Source: Saccharomycopsis fibuligera x Saccharomycopsis cf. fibuligera
Taxonomy: Eukaryota > Ascomycota > Saccharomycetes > Ascoideales > Saccharomycopsidaceae
Length of the DNA stretch: 64,000 nt
NCBI GenBank assembly: GCA_001936135.1
Contig: CP012819.1
Span: 1,645,501-1,709,500, forward strand
Direction of reading: 5' to 3'
The notes under the pieces are model-generated. The model saw only the letters and a list, made by a program, of their open reading frames with translations. It did not search any database and had not been told where the DNA came from. This document shows positions 32,747-41,849 of this stretch, one piece after another. Each line of letters starts with the position of its first letter. The first letter of the stretch is position 1. A program made the translations under genes and the position numbers.

Positions 32747-35700
32747 ATGATAACTGTGGAGGCACTCCAGGATATCTTGAGCGACTTGAATTCTATGGAA
32801 TCTGCCTTCAATGGCTTTGTCAAGTCAAGAAGAAAACTAACCAAAGAGTGGCAATCTTCAGCAAACAATGATAAGCAGCAAGAGCAATTCAAATCAAATA
32901 GCCTTGACCATGCTTCTAATAAAAATCAAAATCAACATCAAAGCCAAAGTCAAAACAACGGTAGCAGTGATAGTAACCTACGACCCAAAAATAGTCTTAA
33001 TGATAAAAGTAAGGTTACTATGGAGACCGCCGCCGAGAATGATCTACCGTTGACTCTATTGACCAAATACTGGCACTTTCTCTACGACTTGCTAGTATTA
33101 ATTTCCAATAACCTTGACTTGGTATTTGGCGACATTCCGTCTTTTGAACATCAGCACCAGTATCAGCAACATCAACATCAATATCAGCATCAGCATCAGC
33201 ATCAGCATCAGTATGAAAATCAAAATCAAAATCAAAATCAAAATCAAAATCAAAATCAAAATCAAAATCAAAATCAAAATCAAAATCAAAATCAAAATCA
33301 AAAGCAAAAGCAAAAGCAAAATCAGAAGCACCATTCTCAGAGTCATAGAGACGCTGAAACTCAAAAGCAGGCAGTGAGGAGATTTTGCAGACAGAATCAC
33401 TTAGTCGTTAAAACTCTTACGAGTTTTTATAAGTTACTCAATGAGCTTAGCAAAAATCTTGAAAACCGAGACAAATTTTCTGAAGTAAGGCACCACACAA
33501 ATGATAAAACATCACATCAGGCAACTTCGTCGCCAACATCGACATCAACATCAACAGTCGCGTCAATGTCAACATCAACACAGACACCTGCGTCATCGTT
33601 GCCCATACCGGGAAGTGGATATGTTCCTAGTATTGAATACAAAATGGCGATATTTAGACTATTAAGAGCCGATAATTTTCAAATATTGAACATTTTACTT
33701 TTGATCTTTTTCAAGAATAACGCAGAATTTAACAAAATAACCATAAATACCATTGGGTCCACTTCTGATAATTATATTGCTTCTTCAAGCTCATCACGTA
33801 TGCCGTTGAATCATTATGATAGTAGCAATAGAATGAGTGTGCACCGTAAATTGAATAAATCATCTGGTCTGACGTTCCAGTCTACATCTCCACATTTTGC
33901 TCCTCCCGCAAATGCTTATTCCTCATCGACTTATTCCAGCTCTGAAAATAAATTAGCTCCGTTAGAAGATTTTAAACCATTGTATAACGACCTAAATCTC
34001 GATATCTTAATCTTAAAGATCTTCAGTCTATTGTTGCAAGAAAAATTGCTCCCCGTTGATAATACGCAATATCACAATAAAACTTTCCAAAAATTTTCTA
34101 TTTTCAACAATGTGTATAACTTGATGTATAAAGCCTTGTTTAAAGGAAGTAACACAAAAAATTTGAGACTTGTGGATTTGCTTATTTGGAAGATTGTGTA
34201 CTGCAATAAATGGATAATTCCAGATGACGATAGTATTAATGGAGCAACCCGCAATGAAGGTACCAAAGATTCAATTACTAGCAACAGTCGAGTTATTGCC
34301 AAAACACTAACTAAAGAACAGGATATCAACAATAGCCAAGCCAGTATTAAGTCTGCTGGTAGATCGAACATAGTAGGACCGGAACTGCAACTACGGAGAA
34401 AATCAAGCATACCACAATTAGTTAACACAAATAATTACAAAAATAAACTTGTTGATTCTGTTAGAAAGGAATCAACAGATAATCACGAAAAACAGTTTAC
34501 TCAAAATATAGTGGTAAAGCTGGGAGGAAGCATTAAAAACTCTATAGAAACGAATATAAAGCCTGTTGAAAAACACACTATCCAACAGTTAGACCATCAT
34601 TTGGCGCTGCCTATTCCACAGTCATTGGTGCTGCTGTTAAATCTGTCATTCCAACCACCTTTACTGGAGCGCCAGCAAAGGCCAGACGAACCCTCGTCAT
34701 CAATAAAATATTTATGCGAGGAGTTTATCTCGGTATGTCGCATTTTTGTGGCCTTCCTTATCAAACAGTCGATCAATGATAGAAATTATAGGGTCGGAGG
34801 GATTATATTGAACAAGCTTGCTTTCACAATAAGTAAATCCAAGACATTGGATGCCAAATATAAAATCGCCTATCAGAATTGTTTAATTGATCGATTAGCT
34901 GCAGATGTGTTTGCTGATAAGCCATCTTATAATGGTTTTGCTACCAGCGGAGACGAACACCAGTGCGCGTTAAATCAAGAAAACCAGGTATCCAATCCCA
35001 AACTCAACTCAAATCAATGGCAAAAGAATACCAATACTTCATTTGTTTCTACACTATTGAAGTTCAAAAAATATTTATCTTTCAAACTCATTGACTTTGA
35101 AAACTTTGATGAAATAAACAAGTTTGATTATTTGGCTAGTATGAAACATTTATACTCAGAAAATGACAACAGCTTGATTGATAAACTCATACTTTTAATG
35201 CAGAAAGTATTTGCGATGTTTCAGCTTAATGACACTGTCGATGCAGAAGTACACATAAATTATTACGATTTGGTAAGTAACGATAGAGCTAGGAAACAGA
35301 CGCAAATTATGAAATTTAACAAGCTAGTTAGTTTGGCTTTTGGTATCAAATTTCACCTGAACGGTATAAGTGAACAAAATTCAATGGAGTCTCCTCTGCT
35401 AAATGGTGGAAAAATTTTTCAAAATGGAAACGTATTAATTGATCACTTGTTTGTCAACTATACCTGGCAGGAGCTCATGGACGCTATTCTGTTTATTGAG
35501 ATTTTGACAGATTCTGGAAAAGAAGATACCGAAAGCTTTTGCCAAACAATCCGGAACCAGCTATTCGAGTTGAGGAAAATGCTGATTATGGAGTTGCTCA
35601 TGTGGAAGCAAAGTCAAACCGATGATATTGAAGAGAGGCTATTACATCGCAGTACAGAAGGATTTATGCATAGTTCCAGCACACCTATGGCAAAAACAGA

Positions 35701-37618
35701 GAAAGAGGGACCTGCTGAATTTCTGAAAGCTGACGAAGCGAGCAGTGTCTCACCAAACGCTGCCCGATTGTTTCCGTCGAGACAATCAATCAGAAAAGTA
35801 AAAAGCAAAGATATGCTTACAGTGTTCTCTGCCTCACAGTTCTCAAAAAGCTCAGTACGCCCAATGCGCTCTTTGCCTAACTTGGTTATTAATGTTGATA
35901 GTTCCAACAGCTCAGCAGCAACTCCTATCAGTACCGGTAGACGATACATGTACAGTCTTGATGATGTCTTCCAGAGCACTGTAAATACAAGTGTTTTTCC
36001 CGTGCTCCAAGTGGCTATGCTCATATCCAAGTTTCTTAACCAAGATATTTTTAATTTAGCGGATCCAAAAGAAAACGACTTCTTCTACTGTGCAATATAT
36101 GTTCATTACAATGAGCTATTCCAGGTACTATTCATCCTTTTCATCCGGTACTGGGTTGCTGGTAGTGCCACAAGTAGCAAAGATGACGTTTTGTTGATCA
36201 TGAAGTTCATTGGAAACGCATTTGCAGTGACTCTACACAAAGTGCAGGATTTTTTTCGAGCGATTAAATCTATCAAGTCCTCCTCAAGTGTTTCTTTTGT
36301 TTCACTGAGAAAATATTTCAAAATTTTTAGTACAGAAATTTCACAGATACCATTTGATGAAGCTCAGAAAATTGAAGTAGCAAAGATGAAGAAGAACAAA
36401 AATTGCAGCCGTCATTTTGACCAAAAACTTGCTAGGAATCTCAAAAGTTTTGTATGCGAAACTAAAATATTAAACTTGTTGTCCGGTGATTGGGTGCATG
36501 ATGTCGAAAACTCCGAACTGCATTATTTTCTAATTTTGTCGCCTAATCAACAATATTTGCTATTTAAAAAATTCCGAAAGGTAGTAAAAACTGAGAACAC
36601 CGACGTTTTATTCAATGACTCAAGAAATAGACCAGTAGGGAGCAGTGCTGCAACTTTGGCGGATAAAAAACGATCTAGCATGGGGTCTTCTGTTTCTTTA
36701 TGGAGCAATAATGGTATTGAACAAGACCAAGGTTACCAAGACGCTGAAACTGTCACTGAAAATGATCTTTGTTCATCAGTAAAGCCAACTATGCTTGATC
36801 AAGCAACTGTCAACAGATGCTCCCGAATATTTGTTGGAGAGTTGCAGTCGGTGGAGGTTGTGCATTTCCGCGACAATAATGGTGAACATACTATCACCGA
36901 GAACCAGTTCGTACTGAAATTTTATAGCAAGCTTCAAAATTCACGGTCAATGATCAGTAAGCTTGTCATATGGAATAAACAAGGCAGGATTGCTTTACAG
37001 TTTCTATGTGACTCGGAGGAAAAGTCTGCAGCGTGGTATGATGGTTTGAATTTATTAATAAGCAACTATAATTACGCAAAGAATTCTAATGCTAAAAGGT
37101 CAAGTGCCCTCAGCCAAACTGAGGTCAATGGTGACTTTATTGATAAGACCGTCATAGAAAATAACGAAGATCAACCGCCTTTCGATGAAAAATTTAATGG
37201 CTGTCTCAGCCCGACTACGAAACAGTATTTGGCTATGTTGTATCGCATACGAAAATCTGCTCAATATTGCTCCCTAAATAGATTCTCTCAAAGCTCAAAC
37301 TTTCTGGACCCAGGAAATGGTTACGAAGAAATGAATGAAAATTTTCCTATAGAAGATAACTCCGTCACTGTGGATACTATTACGGCAGGGCATCGTAAAA
37401 AATTTGAGGATGCAGGAACCCAATCATACAGTCAGTATGCAGAAACAAATACAGAAGATGCTTATGTTAATGATGGACAAAAAATAGACTGTGTATGTGC
37501 ACTGTGTGGTAGATTTCTGTTCGGAGATGACAAAGCCTCGCCAAATTTTGAGAATGAAGCTGCTTTATATAATCGGGAAACCTTGCTTAACCTAGCAACT
37601 GGATTTTATTATGGTTAG
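32747..37618 (+). CDS. large ELMO/Lmo1-like protein with C-terminal PH-like domain
   Basis: A 1623-residue protein starting at ATG 32747. Its C-terminal third resembles the neighbouring LMO1 product: GDWVHDVENSELHYF near 1245, ILSPNQQYLLFKKF, a core strand region with VLKFYSKL, then AAWYDGLNLLISNYN near 1425, a helix RIRKSAQYCSLNRF near 1500, and an end motif YNRETLLNLATGFYYG. The LMO1 product has LSPNRQYILFKEF, IWSDGLKLIL, RRAVQFTSM and YNELISASDGYYYD in the same order. A Ser/Asn insertion of about 60 residues splits the PH-like fold. The N-terminus (VEALQDILSDLNSME) is followed by a His/Gln/Asn tract (about 130-195) coded by (AAAATC)n-type repeats, then Ser/Thr-rich and helical regions. The function is not known to me. 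A Dck1-type partner or Rho5/Rac GEF role is an inference from the C-terminal likeness. No S. cerevisiae counterpart came to mind. Confidence 0.75.
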   Translation: MITVEALQDILSDLNSMESAFNGFVKSRRKLTKEWQSSANNDKQQEQFKSNSLDHASNKNQNQHQSQSQNNGSSDSNLRPKNSLNDKSKVTMETAAENDLPLTLLTKYWHFLYDLLVLISNNLDLVFGDIPSFEHQHQYQQHQHQYQHQHQHQHQYENQNQNQNQNQNQNQNQNQNQNQNQNQNQKQKQKQNQKHHSQSHRDAETQKQAVRRFCRQNHLVVKTLTSFYKLLNELSKNLENRDKFSEVRHHTNDKTSHQATSSPTSTSTSTVASMSTSTQTPASSLPIPGSGYVPSIEYKMAIFRLLRADNFQILNILLLIFFKNNAEFNKITINTIGSTSDNYIASSSSSRMPLNHYDSSNRMSVHRKLNKSSGLTFQSTSPHFAPPANAYSSSTYSSSENKLAPLEDFKPLYNDLNLDILILKIFSLLLQEKLLPVDNTQYHNKTFQKFSIFNNVYNLMYKALFKGSNTKNLRLVDLLIWKIVYCNKWIIPDDDSINGATRNEGTKDSITSNSRVIAKTLTKEQDINNSQASIKSAGRSNIVGPELQLRRKSSIPQLVNTNNYKNKLVDSVRKESTDNHEKQFTQNIVVKLGGSIKNSIETNIKPVEKHTIQQLDHHLALPIPQSLVLLLNLSFQPPLLERQQRPDEPSSSIKYLCEEFISVCRIFVAFLIKQSINDRNYRVGGIILNKLAFTISKSKTLDAKYKIAYQNCLIDRLAADVFADKPSYNGFATSGDEHQCALNQENQVSNPKLNSNQWQKNTNTSFVSTLLKFKKYLSFKLIDFENFDEINKFDYLASMKHLYSENDNSLIDKLILLMQKVFAMFQLNDTVDAEVHINYYDLVSNDRARKQTQIMKFNKLVSLAFGIKFHLNGISEQNSMESPLLNGGKIFQNGNVLIDHLFVNYTWQELMDAILFIEILTDSGKEDTESFCQTIRNQLFELRKMLIMELLMWKQSQTDDIEERLLHRSTEGFMHSSSTPMAKTEKEGPAEFLKADEASSVSPNAARLFPSRQSIRKVKSKDMLTVFSASQFSKSSVRPMRSLPNLVINVDSSNSSAATPISTGRRYMYSLDDVFQSTVNTSVFPVLQVAMLISKFLNQDIFNLADPKENDFFYCAIYVHYNELFQVLFILFIRYWVAGSATSSKDDVLLIMKFIGNAFAVTLHKVQDFFRAIKSIKSSSSVSFVSLRKYFKIFSTEISQIPFDEAQKIEVAKMKKNKNCSRHFDQKLARNLKSFVCETKILNLLSGDWVHDVENSELHYFLILSPNQQYLLFKKFRKVVKTENTDVLFNDSRNRPVGSSAATLADKKRSSMGSSVSLWSNNGIEQDQGYQDAETVTENDLCSSVKPTMLDQATVNRCSRIFVGELQSVEVVHFRDNNGEHTITENQFVLKFYSKLQNSRSMISKLVIWNKQGRIALQFLCDSEEKSAAWYDGLNLLISNYNYAKNSNAKRSSALSQTEVNGDFIDKTVIENNEDQPPFDEKFNGCLSPTTKQYLAMLYRIRKSAQYCSLNRFSQSSNFLDPGNGYEEMNENFPIEDNSVTVDTITAGHRKKFEDAGTQSYSQYAETNTEDAYVNDGQKIDCVCALCGRFLFGDDKASPNFENEAALYNRETLLNLATGFYYG
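33141..33330 (+). repeat. hexanucleotide (AAAATC)n and CAG/CAT repeats inside the ELMO-like gene
   Basis: A CATCAG-type array (33141-33210) codes for His/Gln and an (AAAATC) array (about 33216-33300, 14 units) codes for alternating Gln-Asn, ending in AAAGCA variants. The whole tract stays in frame with the host gene. Confidence 0.95.
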
Positions 37619-38281
37619 CTTATTGTATTTACATAGTGACTCAATATCTACGGCTAAGGTCACATAGTAAGGATATTATTTCACAATACACTGTCGTAGA
37701 GAGTCCACTGCTTTAAGTTGCTGGGAAATTGACATACTATAATTAAAATATGAGCAATCCTGAGGTCTGACTAAAGTAGCTCATAAATATATTAGACATG
37801 ATTGTATCCACGTTCCATATTTTTTTCATCAAAGATCGATTTATACACTATATATAGATGATAGAAAGTAGAGTATTACAAACTCATCTGTACAGCTTAC
37901 AAAGGACGGTTAAATTGATATCATAGAAGGGTAACTTATATAAGTAAAAACCCCATATAAATCCTTAGGCGTACAAAGCATCCTCTCGAGCAATTGTGAG
38001 GCACAATGTTCCTTTCACGAGCCTCTTTTTTGTTTCCAGGGTCTCAGAGCTTGGGTTTGTTGTTTTTCCCCTTCAATTTTTCTCTGTTTGCACTTGCCTG
38101 TCTTCAGTATTTCTACTTTCGAATCTGCTTTTCAGCTTTTTGTGTTTCTTGCGCGTATAGACGTACCACATCACCTTGATGGCTTTGATACCATACCATT
38201 GGTAGACAGTCATTTCCCTCACAATCATTTGGTACCATAAAGCAACAGAAACACCTACTTTAATAATAGTATGAAGTAGGC
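37619..38281. other. intergenic, ELMO-like 3' flank to tRNA-Glu
   Basis: About 660 bp without a recognised gene; it marks the edge between the gene-dense half and the retrotransposon cluster. No LTR piece was recognised in it. Confidence 0.5.
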
Positions 38282-38286
38282 AAAAA
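38282..38286 (-). terminator. Pol III terminator of tRNA-Glu
   Basis: A T5 tract on the minus strand begins 3 nt past the tRNA 3' end. Confidence 0.85.
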
Positions 38287-38288
38287 TT

Positions 38289-38360
38289 TTCCGATACCGG
38301 GAGTCGAACCCGGGTTTGCTCGGTGAAAGCGAACCGTGCTAGCCGTTACACTATATCGGA
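38289..38360 (-). tRNA. tRNA-Glu (anticodon TTC)
   Basis: A 72-nt cloverleaf on the minus strand with 5' TCCGATA pairing 3' TATCGGA and discriminator A. The D arm is GTGTAACGGCTAGCAC, the anticodon loop CTTTCAC, and the T arm contains GGGTTCGACTCCC. It is close to yeast tRNA-Glu and has no intron. A Ty3-type element lies just upstream of its 5' end. Confidence 0.97.
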
Positions 38361-38367
38361 GCACATT

Positions 38368-38372
38368 TTCTG
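38368..38372. repeat. target duplication, left copy (element A)
   Basis: TTCTG directly before the left LTR is repeated exactly at 41439-41443 after the right LTR. It lies 8-12 bp upstream of the mature 5' end of tRNA-Glu. Confidence 0.95.
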
Positions 38373-38613
38373 TGTTGCGAACATTTCCTTCGTTGTGTTC
38401 GCATTCCTGATCAGTCTGTATTCACAACCGTCAGAAGGTGCCTTTGAAGGTCGAAAATCTTGTATAAAGGTCGGCGACGTGTTCCTTTTAACTTGTGTAT
38501 ATAGAGATGGGCGGAATAAACGATAAGCCGATATACCCATCGATAACGATAATAACAATAACAAACGTGTTTAAAATACTTAGTAGAGAACTAACCCTTA
38601 TTTAAACACAACA
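38373..38613 (+). repeat. left LTR of element A (241 bp)
   Basis: Begins TGTTGCGAAC and ends TAAACACAACA; identical to 41198-41438. Confidence 0.97.
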
Positions 38614-40431
38614 TTACTTCTTCGTAATTTAATTAGGTGAAAGTTGAGAACAAACTACATACTTAAAGAATGGACAAACAAGACAATCAAAGACAATCAA
38701 CCGAAAAGCCAGCGGTTGAAGGCTCAAACAACGGGCAAAAATTGGAAATCATTGTGGGATTACTCAAGGAAATTAAACAACAAATGGGAAATCATGACGA
38801 AAGATTAAAAAATCTTGAAACCAGAAATGAAAGTGGTCCAGAACCAAATCTTCAATCAAATTTTGGTTGTAGTCGACAGATTGTCGAGACGTATTTACCT
38901 TGAACCAATTGTGGCAAATGCAACCTCAACAACTATAATCAACATACTAGTGAAATTATTTACACGACATTATTTTCCAAAGGTCATCATTGCTGATTTA
39001 GATGCTAAATTTACTTCACGAGTTTTTAAGAAATTTCTAGAAACTTATAGTGTTAACATTATCTTTGCGACTCCCAACCATCATCAGTCTAATGGTCTAG
39101 CAGAACGCAATATTCGCACGGTCAGTCAAGTACTCAAAAGTTATATGGAATTGTTTTCAAATTGGCTTCAGTACTTACCCATTATTGAATATTACTTGAA
39201 CGAAGCAAAGCAAACGCGTGGTTTTAATGCTTTTCAAATTAGTACAGGCAGAAACAATGTTTTACCAGCTCCACAATCAACCCATTTTCTGCAAGAAGTT
39301 GTTCCTTGGCATGAACTAAAGGACCCCAAAAAGCGTGAACACTACAATGAGAATCCAAACGCTTTGGCCAATTATGTTCAGTTTCAAGATGACCATCATC
39401 AGGTAATTTGGAGATTAGTCAAGAATGAGGACATTGACAACATTATCAGTCGCGAGTTTAAAGCCAACAACTTTAGACCGATTCAGAAGTTTCGGAAAAA
39501 CGACTTAGTATTTGTTCATCGACTTGCTTTCCATAGTGCAACTATAAGCAAGTGGGATCCAATATATTTTGGACCATATCGCTGTGTTTCGGAGATCAAC
39601 GAATATAACCAAATTTCTATAAACATTCCTCTTCGGAGAAGTCTACGCAATCAAAAATTCTTATGCAAATGGTTAAAGCCTTATAAACGTCAGAATGACT
39701 CTGATTTTAGTTATTTACACCGAGTTTTTCAGGATTATCTCAACTGTCCACAGAAGCGTCAATTGAAAGCACGATTAGATGATATTAAAGAGATTATTTT
39801 TATTGATATTGCTAATGAGGAGATATCTGCCACGTTTCACCGTGCTCCTCCCCATATAGCCGGTATTTTTGATGTTGCCACCTGGATGGAATGCGTACCA
39901 CAAGCAATAACTAAGAGATTGTTGAAAACATTTTTGATACGAACGGAACAAGAACCAACAGACCAATTGGTTGATAATTGGTTACTGGATTTGGAGAAGA
40001 TGTCAAGTTGAGACACGTAATTAAATTACAGTTTTAGAAGTAAAAATATCTTCACATAATTTCAACATATTTTCACTATGTTGCATGTTTGACCCATGTT
40101 TTGGTATACACCATAACTATTCGACAGCAACATAATTATTCGGTATGTATATTCGGCGAATTTAGTTGGTATTATTACGATTTAGTACGATTTTTTTTGA
40201 TTTTAAAGAAACAACAACACGAGAGTTATAGACTGAGATAAACAAGAGCAAATACTATGCACTGACTTAAAACTAGTATCTAGCGCGAGGTCGCTTTCTG
40301 CCCAACAAGGGGAAGAATAAGTTGTCAGTCCATTGTGGCCAAAGGCTACAATGACAACTAGCAATCTAGAAAAGAGTAAACGAATGACTCGACGATGATC
40401 AAGCGTTAAAGATTGATTAACGAAAGAGAAT

Positions 40432-40596
40432 GAATGAAAGAAGTTGGATGTTATTCCTCTTCGAATATGGACCCGCGGAGGTCGTGAATGAAAAGAAGTT
40501 GGATTTATTCCTCTTCAAATATGGACCCTCGGAGGTCGTGGATGGAATGAAGTTGGATCTAGTCCTCTTCGAAGTTTGGATTCTTGGAGATCATCG
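40432..40596 (+). repeat. 54-bp tandem repeat, three copies, in element A
   Basis: Units contain GAAGTTGGAT..TCCTCTTCGAA..GGAGGTCGT. The first two are very alike and the third is diverged. The period of 54 bp keeps a reading frame open (unit about LDLFLFKYGPSEVV), inside a 77-codon frame 40430-40663. Confidence 0.85.
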
Positions 40597-41197
40597 ATAC
40601 GAAAGATTGACGTTTATGTACATCTTTAAAATAAGCGAAACACTGAATTATCGAGTTGATTGAAACGGATCTGGATGGATGATGGTGTTTTATTTTATAT
40701 TTGTTGCTCTGCTAGTCTGACGTATTTAATGGCAAATCATTGTACGGAGATTTAGTATAGACCAGGTACCAATTACTGACAAGGCAACTCTGATTGGACC
40801 TGCCGGCGTTGGCTCTGCCTTAGAAATGCATTGCAAATTGGTTAGCAGTCAATTAGCCGGGATGTGCACAAGAACGCATCACACCTTTTCTTTCTGGCCA
40901 AAAGAAGAGTTTTTTATTTTTATGTTTCTTATTTTTCATTCAGCATGCATGCAATTTACACTTTTCATTTATAAATTTTTGATGTTAACATTTCTTCTTA
41001 TTTTTGTTATCTTCTACAAGTTGAAAGAGCGGAATGGAACGATGGGAGTGGTTTTGGGATTTGGTCCGCAATGTGGTAATAGCGGTTATATGTTTCCCAC
41101 TTCGTGTACCAGAATTGGCTCGTGAAATTCTGAACCGTCGCTGGGTAGTACAGATTGGAGATAATTTCGAGGGCGAAATTTTGTCGAGGCAGGGAAG

Positions 41198-41438
41198 TGT
41201 TGCGAACATTTCCTTCGTTGTGTTCGCATTCCTGATCAGTCTGTATTCACAACCGTCAGAAGGTGCCTTTGAAGGTCGAAAATCTTGTATAAAGGTCGGC
41301 GACGTGTTCCTTTTAACTTGTGTATATAGAGATGGGCGGAATAAACGATAAGCCGATATACCCATCGATAACGATAATAACAATAACAAACGTGTTTAAA
41401 ATACTTAGTAGAGAACTAACCCTTATTTAAACACAACA
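41198..41438 (+). repeat. right LTR of element A (241 bp)
   Basis: Identical to the left LTR; preceded by the purine-rich tract GAGGCAGGGAAG and followed by the TTCTG duplication (41439-41443). Confidence 0.97.
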
Positions 41439-41441
41439 TTC

Positions 41442-41512
41442 TGTTTTGTTTAAAAGGGATAGTTGTCTACTAAGTACTTTTAAACGCGTATTGTTATGGT
41501 TATTATCTTTAT
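41442..41512 (-). repeat. old family-A LTR remnant
   Basis: About 70 bp matching, in reverse orientation, the last 70 bp of the family-A LTR (TTTAAACGCG, TTGTTATGGTTATTATC) with clear divergence. It lies next to the young element A and upstream of tRNA-Glu, so this site was hit earlier. A family-C LTR interrupts it on the right. Confidence 0.8.
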
Positions 41513-41783
41513 TGACGAATATTGAGTTCTAGGCCAACAAACCTGGATGAAACAAACTAACGTATGGTATATAATAATTCCTTGGACATGTTACCGTAAA
41601 ACAGGATTACCGTATTTAGGACTATTAATTGTGAATATCTAATATGTTTTGCATTCAGTCTGATCAATATTTATACATGGTCCAACCCAATATTTTTATA
41701 TATTTATTATTAGTTAGTTATAGTTTGGAAATGCAAGGCTTTTACCTCTAAAACATGAACCCTGAGATGTCAGTATTCCGTAA
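41513..41783 (+). repeat. family-C LTR
   Basis: Begins TGACGAATATTGAGTTC and ends CAGTATTCCGTAA, about 271 bp. Flanks TTTAT/GTTAT are a probable duplication with one mismatch. It may be the left LTR of the old gypsy fossil that follows. A further family-C piece lies at about 41789-41850. Confidence 0.85.
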
Positions 41784-41849
41784 GTTATAGACCGACAAAC
41801 CTGAACACAGCTAACCAATACGTATTACTAAATAACTTCGCGTATCTCA

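Larger units (their letters stand above)
38373..41438 (+). mobile_element. Ty3/gypsy-type LTR element A, short non-autonomous copy, very young
   Basis: LTR retrotransposon of 3.07 kb. The 241-bp LTRs (38373-38613 and 41198-41438) are identical by eye, have TGTTG/CAACA ends, and are flanked by a perfect 5-bp duplication, so the insertion is recent. Parts seen: a short gag-like N-terminal frame near 38670, and a Metaviridae-type integrase region (about 38880-39700, with VVDRLSRRIY and HHQSNGLAERN) followed by a chromatin-binding-like tail. A 1.2-kb 3' region holds a 54-bp triple repeat, and a purine-rich tract ends at the right LTR. The copy is broken and strongly shortened: protease and reverse transcriptase regions are absent (about one large loss). 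Mobility would have to be supplied by a complete relative. Confidence 0.93.

Noticed and set aside
33098-33400. Ile/Leu and Lys/Ile repeat frames overlapping the ELMO-like gene
   Set aside because: Shadows of the AAAATC and CATCAG arrays that code for Gln/Asn/His in the real frame.
40826-41125. 99-codon hydrophobic frame in the 3' region of element A
   Set aside because: The membrane-like stretch comes from T-rich DNA; no signal or conserved motif, and it overlaps the end of the element.
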